A stretch of 64,000 bases of DNA from Lineus longissimus (GCF_910592395.1 NC_088317.1:11596001-11660000); one strand, 5' to 3'; numbered from the stretch's first letter, positions 19,101 through 31,852 are shown. Numbers and translations are program-made. Notes: generated by a model not told the origin, from the sequence alone.

Positions 19101-22100
19101 AGCTTGGTAATTCCCCTTATGGTAGTGTACACAAAGTCCCTGGATACGGGGTATCCAGAAACCCTGCTGCCGTAGACCGGCTGAACTTGCAAAGAGACTA
19201 ACTACTGGTAGAAGAGGAAGCCAGAAGACAAGAGTATTAATTAGAATACATGTAGTTTATTCGCACTTACAATCACAATCAGTTTGTAATCCTTAACGAC
19301 AGAGCACGCTCAAAGTCCTTCGCCAAGATTGTTCACCTTCCTAATTTTTATCAGATCAAAATAAACGGTAAGTCTAACCTCCTTTTACCGTGATTACATT
19401 ATTAATCAATTCGCCTGTACTGATTCCAAAGTACTTCACTCAACTCCTTCTTTGCAACTATTAGACGGAGCATCCCAGATAAATATTACATTCTATTAAT
19501 ATGCTAGAATACAGAAACACCCATGTCTTAAGACCATCCAAACGATACACCGTACCTCGTACAATTCATTAAAAAAAATTATTCTCGTCGCCCTTTGAAG
19601 GACTTACAACACTACAATATAAGCCAAGCAAGGCTGGCACCACTTGAAACAGAAGTAGGACCGACTAACTGCTATTTGGCCAATAATTATGTTGTTACAC
19701 GAGGAACTGTCGATAAATTCACACAGACAACTCACAATGCTGGCCAGCTTCACACGCACATTCATCCTGAATTAAGATTCACCAATATAATTTCATACTT
19801 ATCAACAGACTGAACCTTTTGAACTTCAGATAACCAGTTATCATTTTAACCGTCATCAGTGTTTCGAACTGTACAAAAACCTCAGGTATGCATAATCCGC
19901 AAAAATCTATGCTGAAAAAACCGATAACAATTATCAATCACCTTCATTTTCATTAAGATCTAAATAAATATACCTCAAAGGGATCGGAAACCATAACTTT
20001 GCATGCACCCTCCGCAAGTCGGAAAAGGATGACTTTGGTCCAAACAAAATAATCTTAGTTGCACCCTCCGCAAGTCGGAAAAGGATGACTTTGGTCCTAA
20101 CAAGTGTATGCATCCACAATAGTCAATATACATGTTCATACAAGCAAAGTACAGTGTCTATAGTATCCCAAGAATGTTCGGTGATCCATCCCCGCTCTCA
20201 GTGTGTTCCTCATGTTCCGTTTGGCATGTTCAATGTTACTTGTGCCACTTTTTAAAAAAAAACGATACGTGCTTATTGGATATGTATAGCCCGTGAGTGT
20301 AACTTGGTGAAACAGAGCAACAAAATGATCATCCCGTCGCAAAACCACATTGCATGAGATGATCCCTATGAGAAAGCGATAAAAGTAGGAGCTTTTCGAA
20401 ATATTCACACTGTCCCTGCCACTCAACTATCACCAGGAAGATATAGGATATTGGCGCGTCGTTCCAAAGCAGTTACCTATACTGACCAGGATCTGTACCC
20501 AGAACGCTTCTCCACAACTGTCGCCATATAAAACTTTCAGAGAGGTGATTATGTCGGCCTCTTGCTGGATAACTTGTACAGGTATGTCAATCACGAGAAC
20601 ACGACAAATCATTCACGATCTTGAGCCTTTGATACAATGTCCCTGATAGAATGTACCTACTTTTAAAGGCTGCTATAGAGGCAACGCCGACCGTACCAAA
20701 TTTACTAGGTGGCAGCAAACAAATGCTACTATGAGACTATGCTCACAAAATAAGCCACACGCATATTCTTTACCTTGGCTATAGCGGAGACAATCGCTCG
20801 ATGCTTTATTGGTACCATCTTTTTAAAGAACACGTACTAAGCCACGAGTTAGGTTTTGTTGATGTTGTTTGTAAAGGTTGATCTTTTTTTGTTTTGTTTT
20901 GTTTTTTTTAAATAAAGTTGCAAGGACAAGACACTGTACTTTTTACTTGTTTCGTATGTCCATTTATTTTTTGATCCCGTACCACTTATGATTTTTGAAA
21001 TGGTTTCTATTATCAAATAGCACCTACGATCTCACTGCCTAAACCAAGGGCGCGGTTGCACTGAAAAAGTCTTTTTTTTTAAAACCCAGTTATTCCAAGA
21101 CTAATTAAATGGACGTCGTAATATGTAATCAACTGACATACTAATAACCACATTTGGCACGCGGATTAGTCCTACCCTTTATCGTATTACTATGGTACTA
21201 TGGTTAGGAGTATCGTCAATGCAAGTAAACAAAATTCAAGAGTTGTTGACAAACCAACGGTATATCGTAACACAAATCACGATAATTATTCAAAAGCTTC
21301 ACTCAAAAATACAACGCGTAACATACATTCGAAGATTCGACTTGTAAGGAAACACTTATCTGCATATAAGTCACGAACAAAGATCGCGTCAATGTAGACA
21401 CAACAATCATAAGTTATTTCAATATTATCTATAATTTCGACCTAAAAAAGTAATCCATATCTCAATATCCTTAAATCCTACCCCGGTCTACACCGTCCGT
21501 TATTTACAAACATTACCAATCTATATTGTTATGATTGGCATATCGATATTTTGTACATAACTCTTCCAAAAAAGTCTCGAAAATTTTTGTTCATATAACT
21601 AAGTAAGAAGGGGTAAGTTATCTATTCACTCAAGGACAATTATATCAGGAAATGCCACTTCCAACTCTCATCTATGTACGACTAGTCTTGAGCTCTACAC
21701 TTGGCAACATTCTGACTTCCAAAAAATACACCTTCATGCTCTCAAAAGCAGGAATCGCAAGGTATTCTCGAAGTGGCGTCCCACCACGACAATAACGCGC
21801 AAGCCTCAGGAAGTGGTCGATGACATTCCCAAAAGATGCGCCTTCGCACGGCAAGTAATTCCGTAGCTCTCTCGACGAAGGTTATCCTGCAATGAGAATC
21901 TAAGATAGTGCCGGTTACGAGTAGAGTCGTCACCTTGAGGCTCTAAAACTAAAAAATGCTGGATTTACTATGACTATTTAGCAAATATTCTTCACGATAC
22001 CCTTGAACAATAACGACGTACCTATGCACCGTCATCCCTATCAGCCTCACGGTACACCCCAGCAAGGTCAACCTTTATTTACAAACCTTTATCGCAGTTG

Positions 22101-22330
22101 CACTAACTGCGCCAGAGCGAAGAAATAGGAAATGGCGGAAAATCCATCCTTCAAATGGGCTATCATCCGAAATTGAAATATATCTGATATGGAAAGATGC
22201 ATCATAACAAACAACAATAGAGATTAAAACTACAAAATCTCAAGTAGCAGTAGGGTGAGAGTAGCTTTCTCTCTCGATTATTCACTGATCCCCTCAGCAA
22301 CACCAAATTCACCTGAAACTTCTGATACAT
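19101..22330. other. 3.2 kb without a recognisable gene
   Basis: Composition is like the neighbours. I see a short 56-bp tandem duplication (20004 on) and several short ORFs with no recognisable motif. A poly-T/G-rich stretch lies near 20885-20915. The left end may include LTR-like sequence (GTTTATTCGCAC near 19256), but no matching second copy is in the window. Confidence 0.4.
20004..20106. repeat. 56-bp tandem duplication
   Basis: TGCACCCTCCGCAAGTCGGA begins copies at 20004 and 20060. The copies differ at very few positions. Confidence 0.75.
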
Positions 22331-22939
22331 TCATGTATGCTCGTTCAACTGAGCATTTGATGCTACCTGGTGAAAAAATCTTAACAGCCTTTTATGGAAG
22401 CTGGAGTCGATCTCAATGAGACCTCCGTCTCTACCGCAACTTTTGGTAGCTGATGTCAACTTATCCGGTACGTCTACAGACACGTAATTTATTACAAAAA
22501 AGCACTCGAGCTCAACTGTTCTGTTGTCATCATACCCATATTTCACGGCTCTGCATCTAAATATAGGCCTACCTCCACCAACCTTATCGGTCCATTGACA
22601 TTTTCCAGCGCGCTTGCTTTGATAGTCCTTCAGTTTCACTCTTATAAACTCGGCGAAACTACTCGCCAAACTTCTGAGAACCAACAGCAAATTCCAACCG
22701 TTGTATATCAACGACAAGATTGTCAACAGTTCCGGTGACAAATACTCAAATAACACTAATATGACCCTAAACCAATTCTCTATCGTCACCATTAAACAGA
22801 TGACTATCATAAGCCGATGCCAACAGGAAGTCCAATGAAAAGGCACCGTCGGACGCGAATTCTGTTTTCTGCCTCCAAGTCCTAATTCCTTAGCCGTATC
22901 TACATGTAACTGTAAATCATCACCAAATTGGGTGGCCAC
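22331..22939 (-). CDS. Unknown membrane-spanning ORF
   Basis: About 200 residues on minus, ending TGA at 22331. The frame opens after a TAA just upstream and has no clear ATG (first usable codon GTG 22939), so it may be an exon or a fragment. It contains two or three hydrophobic segments (around LMIVICLMVTI, ELLTILSLIY and NLLLVLRSL), then a soluble region with cysteines (GKCQWTD, FRCRAV, ELECFF). The layout resembles a small membrane glycoprotein, but I do not recognise it. It lies just outside the 5' LTR of the BEL element and on the opposite strand. Confidence 0.3.
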   Translation of the reverse strand: MATQFGDDLQLHVDTAKELGLGGRKQNSRPTVPFHWTSCWHRLMIVICLMVTIENWFRVILVLFEYLSPELLTILSLIYNGWNLLLVLRSLASSFAEFIRVKLKDYQSKRAGKCQWTDKVGGGRPIFRCRAVKYGYDDNRTVELECFFVINYVSVDVPDKLTSATKSCGRDGGLIEIDSSFHKRLLRFFHQVASNAQLNEHT

Positions 22940-23040
22940 TGTCTCACAAGTGTCACGTTATTCATTGTTATCAAAACCTTGATATAGCTCTACTGCCTTT
23001 GTCGTCTGACCAAAGGACAAATCCTTTGCATAATACGCAT

Positions 23041-23282
23041 TTAACGCGGGACTTCCCTCCGACAACATATCTCTTGGGACGAAGTTCTATTAACATCTGT
23101 GATAACCCGCTTTTCCGAGTTTAATAACTGGGGCTTTTGCACAACAGTACCTTGCACAGAAAATGACTCGGGCCTATGTGCTACTGACCGAATGTCATTC
23201 GCCCGCAAATTATATGTTAGCGTACCAGAGAAACCGCTGTCTGATTCGTCATTATTAGCAAACGTGTCGGCTTGCTCTGCAG
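23041..23282 (-). CDS. Unknown ORF fragment cut by the BEL 5' LTR
   Basis: About 80 codons on minus ending at TAA 23041. The first codons of the open frame lie in the LTR, so the genuine part begins at 23282. It is serine/asparagine-rich and lacks motifs. On the other side of the BEL element (32254-32420) a minus-strand frame is also open up to the LTR, so the element may have landed in a gene, but I could not prove a join. Confidence 0.25.
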
Positions 23283-23486
23283 TGTGGAAACTCTTCGTAA
23301 ACACTATTATTGTTATGTGATTCTTTTATTGTACAGCACTATGTTAGGGCGCAGTTGGCACCCATATTACACTTATGTATTATCCAACTTCTTGTATTGT
23401 ATACACATTGAGTGGGACTTGGCAACATAGTTTCATACAGGAAAGACGTCTTCGAGTTCTCTCTCTCTTCAATACGATCACACACA
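23283..23486 (+). repeat. 5' LTR of BEL/Pao element
   Basis: 204 bp from TGTGGAAACTC to CACACACA. It matches 32050-32253 with one C/T difference (GGCAACATAG here, GGCAATATAG there). Confidence 0.9.
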
Positions 23487-23489
23487 TTT

Positions 23490-23502
23490 TGGTGCCGTGA
23501 AC
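23490..23502 (+). promoter_or_regulatory. Primer-binding site of BEL/Pao element
   Basis: TGGTGCCGTGAAC lies three bases after the LTR. It starts with TGG, as expected for pairing with a tRNA 3' end, and resembles the primer site usual in BEL/Pao elements. Confidence 0.65.
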
Positions 23503-23536
23503 AAGTCGAACTTGGGCATTGGTAACCTGTCGCACC

Positions 23537-25846
23537 ATGCCTCCTAAAGTCGCTCCATTGGAGTCAAAAAAGGTTCGCGCAAAGGAACGAAGACAATTCA
23601 CAATTCTATCGAAAATTACGGAAAAGATTGTCGAAAAAGCCAAGTCAGAAACGCCAAGTCAAGAGGAGCTAGAACAACTCGAAGCTGCAATACCGAAACT
23701 CGAAAAAATAATTGATGTGATCAAACATCTAGACAGCCTGATTATAGACGAAGTGACCGCTGAGAACAATAGCTTTGACGGAGAAACGGAACAGGACGAG
23801 TCGACAGACCTACTGTTACGGAACTTACAAAAAATCACTCGTGCAAAGAAGGTGATAACAAAATACGATAAGAGCAATGCCAAAACGCCGTCTAAACCTA
23901 CATCTACATCAAGCAAGACGCTAACGTCTAAGCTCCCGAAGCTTTCACTTCCGAGATTCAGTGGTGTCATCACAGAATGGCAGCCATTTTGGGAACGATT
24001 TGTCGTGGAAATACATACGAATCCAAACCTTACAGACCTAAATCGATTCGATTACCTCTACGGATTGCTCGACGGAGATGCCCTGGATACCGTACGGGAT
24101 CTCATACCTTCATCTGCGAATTACGTAACGCTTAAAGAAACGCTTTGTGAAACCTTCGGAAGGGAACAAAAAGTAATCCAAGTTCACGTTCTGCGACTGA
24201 TTCATTTGGATAAGCCCGAATTAAAAGGAACGAGTTTACGGTCTTTTTATAACAGCATTAAGACAGACTTACGTAGCCTAGCAAATCTTAAAGTGTCAGT
24301 GAACGAATCAGCGTCTATTATTGTGCCGATCATCGAAGATAAGTTGCCAAATAAGATCAAAGGCAATATTGCTGACATTGACAGAGAAAGACGATACAAT
24401 TTAGATACATTCCTAGAAGCGTTAAAAAGACAGGTGGAACGGTATGAAAACGAAAGCAGTGAACCAGAACATTCCAAAGTCAGTAGTACACTTGCTGGTC
24501 CATCTAACACTTACGTCGCAGTGGTTTCAGATCAACGGAAAACAAACTGTGTATATTGCAATGGGTCACACAGATCTGTAGATTGCAAATCGGTAGCTGA
24601 CTATGAAAAACGGCAACAGGTGGTGAAACAAAAACGCTTGTGTTACAATTGTTTAAAGCCACACTTACTGAAAGACTGTAAGTCTACTAGCACGTGTAGA
24701 GTTTGTAGGAGGCGGCATCATACCTCTCTTTGCAAATCTAACGTCAATGGGAACTCTAACGATAGAAGATCTCGAGACACACCAGTGAACAAAGGCTCAT
24801 CTCCAACGCATTCGAAGGATACACCTACTCACGAAGGCACATCCCAAAATGCAAAAGCTCATGTGAAAACCGTTTCAACAGAAAACATTCTGAGTGCAGA
24901 TTCCGGATCAGTTCTATTGATGACAGCAGTAGCGGATATTTCAGCAACCGGAGATGATGCTGAATCGTGTACATTCTTATTCGATGGAGGTGCAACACGT
25001 ACTTTCGTTACTCAAGAGACAGTAGCAAAACTTAACCTTCCCATCGTCGGCCAAGAAAGTGTCAATCTAGAGGTTTTTGGCAGGAACTCTTCAGAAGCCA
25101 AAATCTGTGACAAAGTGAACTTTCAGGTACACACATCAAACAATGGAACTGTTGTAATCAGAGTCGCACTTGTAGTGCCAGTAATTACGGCTCCAGTCAA
25201 GAATCGCATCAACCCGTCGCTCCTGAGATTAACACATCTTCATGGATTACGTCTTGCGCATCCGTTGTCAAATGAAAATCCGTTTGACATATCAATTCTA
25301 ATCGGGAGTGATTTCTACTGGGACTTTGTCGAAGGACCGATAGTCAAAGGCATAGGACCAATAGCCGTCCAGTCGAAACTTGGTTACATGCTTTCGGGAC
25401 CTGTCGACCAAAGCAATACGGTTTCTAATCGACCTCGCATTCTAAACGTCTCTAATAACACGAGGGAAGACGAAATTCGCTTGCAACAATACTGGGATTT
25501 AGAAACACTCGATATTACTGATGACTCTATTGATCCCGTACCATTGGATTACAAATCGTATTGTGAAACTCACTTGCATTACACTGAGAATGGTTACGTC
25601 TCTCAACTCCCATGGAAGGTTGAACACGCACCATTGCCAACCAATTACAATGTCGCACTCAAACGGACTCGTAACATGGTTCGGAAACTAACACCCGAGT
25701 TATGTCAGGTGTACGATGACATTCTTAGTGATCAGATCAAACGTGGCTTCATAGAAGAAATCCTTGATGATGACATCACAACAGGCCATTACCTGCCGCA
25801 CAGATCTGTCAAACGAGACTCTAGTACGACTCCTATAAGGATCGTT
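23537..25846 (+). CDS. BEL/Pao gag-protease and start of RT
   Basis: ATG 23537 (MPPKVAPLE) opens a frame that runs unbroken to the transposon insertion. Residues about 1-130 are helical and charged. About 130-290 matches the DUF1759-type capsid domain (LPKLSLPRFSGVITEWQPFW). About 335-405 holds three zinc knuckles (CVYCNGSHRSVDC, CYNCLKPHLLKDC, CRVCRRRHHTSLC). About 455-560 is the retropepsin-like DUF1758 region with FDGGATRTFV, which has Gly-Gly where many relatives have Ser-Gly. Then comes the BEL linker and the first RT strand, TTPIRIV. The next codon continues at 28975 once the insertion and one CGTT copy are removed. Confidence 0.85.
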
Positions 25847-26479
25847 CACAGCTGTTTCAGCTAGAATAGAAACGCAAGTTTAATCAGACGGCACCAGACA
25901 CCGCTTTTTAGGGAGATGCTGGCATGAAGGTGTTAATTGCAACCCCAATAAACAACCCAGTTCCTCACCCCAACCGCTTAAGGATTACATAAAAGGCCTG
26001 AATCCACCCATGTATGCCCCTTAATTGTGTTAGTAGTAATTAAGATTGCATGCGTTTATTAGAACCAACTTGACCTGAACCAAGCTTTGTGTATTATATT
26101 CCGGCTGCCATCTTGGATAGGCTTTGGCCTGCACTGTGTAGTGTATAAAAGATGACTTTGATGGAGTTTTTCTGTAAAAATATTGATGATTGTTTGCACC
26201 TCTATTATGTTTCAGCCCAGATACCAATTCTTCTGTAAAAAGCATTTTAATATTCTGCATATAACATAGCTTTGTATGGCTGTGATTAGATTAGGTTTGC
26301 ACTCAGGCAAAGACAAATAAAAGGCATTTTAAAAACGCCGACTTCGTTATTCGTTGTGAAGAATGGTCGTCATTTGAAAATGCCATGCATGCCCATTACT
26401 TATGTTGTGGTATGAAAGATTGGTGCCCTGTTGTACACAAATGAGACAAATAGTCGCAAAGAACAGGTCTTAACCTATA

Positions 26480-26860
26480 GTATATATGGCAGGACAAATG
26501 TGTCCTATTGTAGGCCTACCAAGATGAGACAGTTAGTTGCAAAAATCGACAGGTCACAACCTATGATATCATAGGCAGGACAACGGGTGTCTCATCCAGC
26601 TTGGGGTCTTGTAATTCCGGGAGTGAAGTTGAGACAACAGTCGCCAAGGACATGTCACAACCTTTATTATCATAGGCAAGGGATGTAGTTGTCTCATCCA
26701 GCTTGAGGCCTTGTTATTAAGAGAGATGAGACAACAGTCACAGAGGACATTATGTCACAACCTATCTTTTATATGCAGGGGATGTAGGTGTCTCATCCAG
26801 CTTGGGGTCTTGTTATTCCAAGAGATGAGACAACAGTCACAGAGGACAACATATCAAGGC
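26480..26860. repeat. About 100-bp tandem array (nearly four units)
   Basis: The landmark CTCATCCAGCTTG recurs at 26591, 26693 and 26792, giving periods of 102 and 99 bp; a diverged unit precedes. Units also share GAGACAACAGTC and TGTCACAACC. Confidence 0.7.
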
Positions 26861-27040
26861 AGTACCAGTACACAAAAATTAAAAGTCATGATTTCAATGT
26901 ACACAATATTATTATTATTAATTATTCACAATATGCATTTAATTTACATTCAATAGACTCATACATTCAAAAAATAATAATACAAAGTTCACATCTTCAT
27001 ATTCCTTGCTATAGAAGTTTCAACTTTAACTTTCTTTTAA

Positions 27041-27325
27041 TCAAAGTGACAGACAAATGAAGGTGCGCACTGTTCCTGTATAGTCCTCAATTTGGAAATG
27101 ATGTTCATCAACTTGACTAAGAACGGTTCCAAGATAAACGTCCAATCTGAACAAACACGTGTCGCCGACATTGAATATACGTTTTCCTGATTTGTCAGTG
27201 GATTTCTTGGACTTCTTGCGTTTACGACCGAAATATCGCTAATGACCGCCTGCACCAACTTTCGAATCCAACCGAGCTTTTTTCTGAGGAGGGAAGTCAC
27301 CATCATCATTCCTAGTCAGATCCAT
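27041..27325 (-). pseudogene. Unknown coding-like segment in the CAC transposon
   Basis: From ATG 27325 (MDLTRNDDGDFPPQKKARLD) the frame runs 28 codons to a TAG (27239-27241), then stays open for 65 more codons to TGA 27041. The part after the stop has a lysine-rich stretch and then a domain-like segment (FNVGDTCLFRLDVYLGTVL). Exon-like pieces with splice signals also occur upstream on minus (27571-27649; an ATG at 28461), but their phases do not chain simply. I do not recognise it. Confidence 0.25.
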
Positions 27326-28974
27326 TTTGAAGACGAGTATACCTGGAATTGTAAAGGCGAGTGTAAACATAATGGCAGTGGCTAAATGGGGGAGGGGGGG
27401 GGGATAATTGGGGGTGGCTCCAACAGACAGAGCTTCTATTCTAATTCAATTCTGACACTAACCAGTGTTGAATCTAGAGAAAGAAAGGAAGTATCCTACA
27501 GATGTCCACTTTTATTTCAATGTAGATTCAAATAATATTTAATTGCAATCAAAATAGCCTCGGAACTTACCATCTGTCCAAAATCAGAGTAGTAATCATG
27601 CCTGTCTATAATGTCGGTTGCATTTCTGGTGACACATCTTGGAGGCTGAACCTGAAATAAAGAGTAATTTATTAGAATAGAATACATGCATACAAAGCCT
27701 ACGGGAATACAGTATAATGATTTAAATTATTTGTTTGTGAATACATAGATGAAGGGAAACATCGCTTAACTTACCACTTATCTTGTTCACTGCCGGATCA
27801 ATGATGTCGACGTACTGGACCTATATACATGTAGCCTCTCGAATCAACTAAAGCATCACATCAGCCGGATTAAGTCGAGAAGTTATCTGCAGTACACACC
27901 ATGCAACCAGCTGAAATTAAAGAAAAAGGCATTTTAGTAACTGAAGGAATGTTTACCAGTCAACAAAAGGCACTGTTTTGGCATCACCCTGTACAAAAAT
28001 ACCACAACAAACTGGAATGTGGGTCAATGGGCGAGTTCATTTTGCTAACAGGTGGATAATATACCAAGAACTTTTCTATATTTGGCGAATTCTTAAGACT
28101 ATATTTATCAATTACATCTGTAAAGATATTTTCAACATAAACTATGGTATATGCTAACTCATGGCTTGTTCATAAGCACGATCATGACTTATTATTGTAC
28201 TATTACCCATGCTGTACCCCTTTCACCAAAATAGACCCGACCATCGAACTTCAAAACTCAACTATTTTTAGACATTTGTTTTTCAAATGCATTTTCTGCA
28301 TGAATAGACAGCAAACTAACATAAAATAGATATATATTTTAAAAGTAAAGATTTAAATGAATACTGGAAGTAACTCGTTTTGCTAAATAACGATCAAGGG
28401 AATTCGATGTTGTACGATGAACTTGGCACCCCATCTCAATCTCCGTCTGCAAGTCGGCCATTTTGAATTTTAGCAGATCAAAGTTTGAGAAATTTCAGAA
28501 TAAACGCACGATTCTGTACGAAACTGAAATGAGTTATGCAAAACAGCCGGGGTATTTATGATATATGATATTATGCCTACCCGGCTATCTAGTCTTGAAG
28601 AATTCCGAAATCTGTAACTTGTCGAAAAATCGATAAAAAACATGGAAATCGCCACTGTTTCGTTAATTTTGGTCCAAATTTCATGAAATTTTCAAGCCGG
28701 GTGAATGGTCATGTGACACAACTTATGCGCCAATGAAAACCGTCGTATCTAATTCGAGCACGTGTACAGAAGCGCGCTGATGTTTGAACGATGCCAATGC
28801 ATTAACCCTTTGGCTGAATGGGTATTGCGATAATGTGTGAGATGTGTATTGGCGACAATGTTTACATAGCGGTTAACAGGCTTTTCGCATGGACCAATCG
28901 TTGGGCAGCAGGCTAGTAGGCAGAATGGTTTATTTCGATGTCATGTTTCGGCTTAGCTGAAACAGCTGTGCGTT

Positions 28975-31852
28975 TATGACTGTAGTTGTAAAGTTGGGGA
29001 TAGCCCCAGCCTTAATGACTGCCTCGAAACCGGCCCTGCTCTTTAAAATGACCTGCCATCTATTCTGATGAGATTTCGCTTACACAACTATGGATTGATA
29101 TGCGATATCCAGAAAGCTTTCTTAAACGTTGGACTCGATCAGAAAGATCGGAAGTTTACCAAATTTCTTTGGATATCTGACGTCAATGATCCGTACAGTG
29201 ACTTTAAAGTATTTCAGTTCAAGGTGGTCTTAGTTGGTGCCGTTTGCAGTCAGTTTATTTTAAACGCTACAGTGAGAGCGCACTTAGAGAAACAGGACAC
29301 TCCTTTGTCAACAAACATCAGAGACAACATTTACGTCGATAATGTAGCTTCAGGAGCGGAGAATGTACCCGAAGCTTTGCAGTACTTCGCAGAATCCAGG
29401 ACATACTTACACTCTGGTGGATTCAATCTTCGCAAGTGGTCATCTAATTGCCCTGAACTTCAAGAAAAGGCGAAATCGGAGGGAGTTTTATGTCCAAACA
29501 AGGAAGTGAACGTTCTCGGTATCAAATGGGATACTGAGCAGGACTCACTCTCTTTTGCTCATTAAGTCTCTGAGCTTCCACCAGATCACCGGTTTACGAA
29601 ACGTGACATTGTGCGGATTACCAGTAGCATTTTCGATCCACTTGGAATAGTTTCGCCCGTACATAAACGCGCCAAGACATTTATACAGAAACTGTGGTCA
29701 CGTGACATCGGCTGGGACCAGCCCATACCCAATGACCTTGTTGAGACATGGAGTGAGTTAAGCCATGAACTCAACGCCGCAACCAAGACTTGGATACGTC
29801 GGAAGTACTTCGATTCTGTTGATAAGTCAAAGGACTCATTCGAACTTCACGTATTTGGCGACGCCAACCCCGAATCGTATGGCGCTGGTGTTTATCTAAA
29901 ACGTGGACGTGATTGCAAACTTGTGATGTCAAGGGCTAGAGTCGCACCCGTCAAACCGATCACGCTGCCCCGTCTTGAGCTCATGGCAGCACTGATTGGA
30001 TCACGCTTGTTGCGATACGTCTATCTGAGTTTGAAACAGGACTTCAAAATCTCACGTAGTACGTTATGGTCGGATAGTCAAATCGTAATCCATTGGATTA
30101 AAAGTGATAAAGATCTGCCAATTTTTGTCAAAAACCGTGTCAACGAGATTAGGAAGAATGAAGTCATAGATAGCATAAGGTATTGTCCGACAGCAGGCAA
30201 TCCGGCAGACATGCTAACACGTGGGATAACAGTCGCTGAATTTGAAAACTCGAGCTTGTGGTGGGCTGGCCCCCACTGGCTTTCATCAGGAGAGTATCCG
30301 GAAAGCATTGTCGTGGATGATAACACCGTTCATGAGGATTCTAGTGTCACTAACACCAGTGACATCAACTCAGTGACGTCAACCCTTGTTAATGCTGCCA
30401 ATACGACCAGTGAAGTCAACTCAACTCACGTGATTGACATCAATCGTTACTCATCGTACACCAGGATGATACGCATTACTGCACTCGTACTTCGCTTCAT
30501 CTGGAATATACGCAAACGTAACACTGAAACAGAAAACTCACGGAAATCGCGTTACGCAGATAAAACTGTTCTTAGATGACGATGGAATCATTCGCGTCGG
30601 TGAACGGTTACATAACGCCCCTATGGAATACGCCGCCAAGTTTCGATTCTCGTACCGTCCAAACATCGTTTGGCTGATTTGATCATTCGACTTGCTCATT
30701 CAAACGTCTTTCATTCAGGCGTGCAAACGACAGTGACATACATTCGGAAGAGGTTTTGGATTACGTCAATAAGACAGAGGGTTAAATCAGCCCTTCGTAA
30801 ATGTTTTGTGTGTAAACTTGTTCAAGGAAAGCCTTACTCCCGCCCCATACCAGCACCACTTCAATCTGTGAGATTGATGCAGTCTAGTCCTTTCACGGTC
30901 TGTGGTGTTGATTTCTCTGGTTGTCTTTATGTCAGGTGTTCACAATTGAATACAAAATCAAAAAAAAACCTCGCAGATTCACACCACGGAAAATAAGGTC
31001 TACATTGCATTATTCACATGTGCCTCTACCAGAGCCATTCATTTGGAATTAGTTCCGGACATGAGTACTTCATCATTCATTCTAGCTTTCCGAAGATTTG
31101 TCGGTCGGCGATTGTTACCACAACTGATGATCTCTGACAATGCTTCAACATATCTTGCATCCGCTGAAGAAATCAAGAAACTCATTTCTTCACCTTCAGT
31201 GAAAACCTATTTAGCAAATCGACGTGTTCAGTGGAAATTCATCGCCAAAAGAGCACCTTGGTATGGAGGTTTCTATGAAAGGTTGATTGGGCTTACTAAG
31301 AATGCATTGAAGAAAGTTCTTGGGAGGCGATTTCTAACCTATGAGGAACTGAATACTGTGTTGATTGAAATAGAGGCATCGCTCAATGACCGCCCGCTGA
31401 CTTACGTTTCTTCAGAACTGAATGATCCCGAACCACTGTCACCGTCATTTTTCTTGTGTGGGAGGAGTCTGACAACGTTTCCTCATCAACTTTTTGATCC
31501 TGACGAATTGTCAGACCCAACCTTTGGTTTAGATTCAGAGTTACGTAAACGTGCAGTGTTACAGTCTCAGGTGATCGAACAGTTCTGGAAACGGTGGTCG
31601 AGTGAATACATGGCCACTCTGCGTGAAAGGGATGTCATTTCAGGAAAAGGTACCATTGAAAATCAGATAAAAGTAGGCGATGTTGTATTAGTTCATGAGG
31701 ACCACGTGCCGCGTGTAAAATGGTCATTAGCTCGCGTTGAAGAACTCATTCATGGAAATGACGGACTTGTCCGATCCGCAGTGATCAAAATGGCGTCTGG
31801 GGTCACAAACCGACCCATTGTCAAACTCTTTCCACTAGAAAGTTCAACTTAG
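28975..31852 (+). pseudogene. BEL/Pao pol: RT, RNase H, integrase, C-terminal domain
   Basis: It continues the frame of the gag-protease segment. RT shows SPSLNDCLETGPAL (TAA follows at 29044-29046), LICDIQKAFLNV and the active site YVDNVASG, where the second Asp is Asn as in some BEL elements. A second in-frame TAA is at 29563-29565. The RNase H region (FGDANPESYGAGVYL, SDSQIVIHWI) follows to about 30530, where a frameshift occurs; further shifts lie near 30657 and in the A-run near 30961-30970. Integrase residues are Asp in VCGVDFSG, Asp in MISDNAS and Glu in GFYERLIG. The end matches the DUF5641-type tail (GDVVLVHEDHVPR). At least five lesions make it non-functional as read. Confidence 0.85.

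Larger units (their letters stand above)
25847..28970. mobile_element. CAC-ended DNA transposon with 4-bp target duplication (Chapaev-like)
   Basis: Perfect 17-bp terminal inverted repeats, CACAGCTGTTTCAGCTA at 25847-25863 and its complement at 28954-28970, are flanked by CGTT on both sides (25843-25846, 28971-28974). Removing the element and one CGTT restores the BEL reading frame exactly. CAC ends with 4-bp duplications fit the Chapaev group; Transib also has CAC ends but makes 5-bp duplications. No transposase is recognisable inside, so it is probably non-autonomous. It contains a roughly 100-bp tandem array and a short coding-like segment on minus. Confidence 0.75.

Noticed and set aside
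25847-25863. CACAGCTG ends as RAG/Transib recombination signals
   Set aside because: Transib heptamers are CACWRTG with 5-bp duplications; here the bases after CACAG differ and the duplication is 4 bp, so a link to the RAG1-like gene in the window is not supported.
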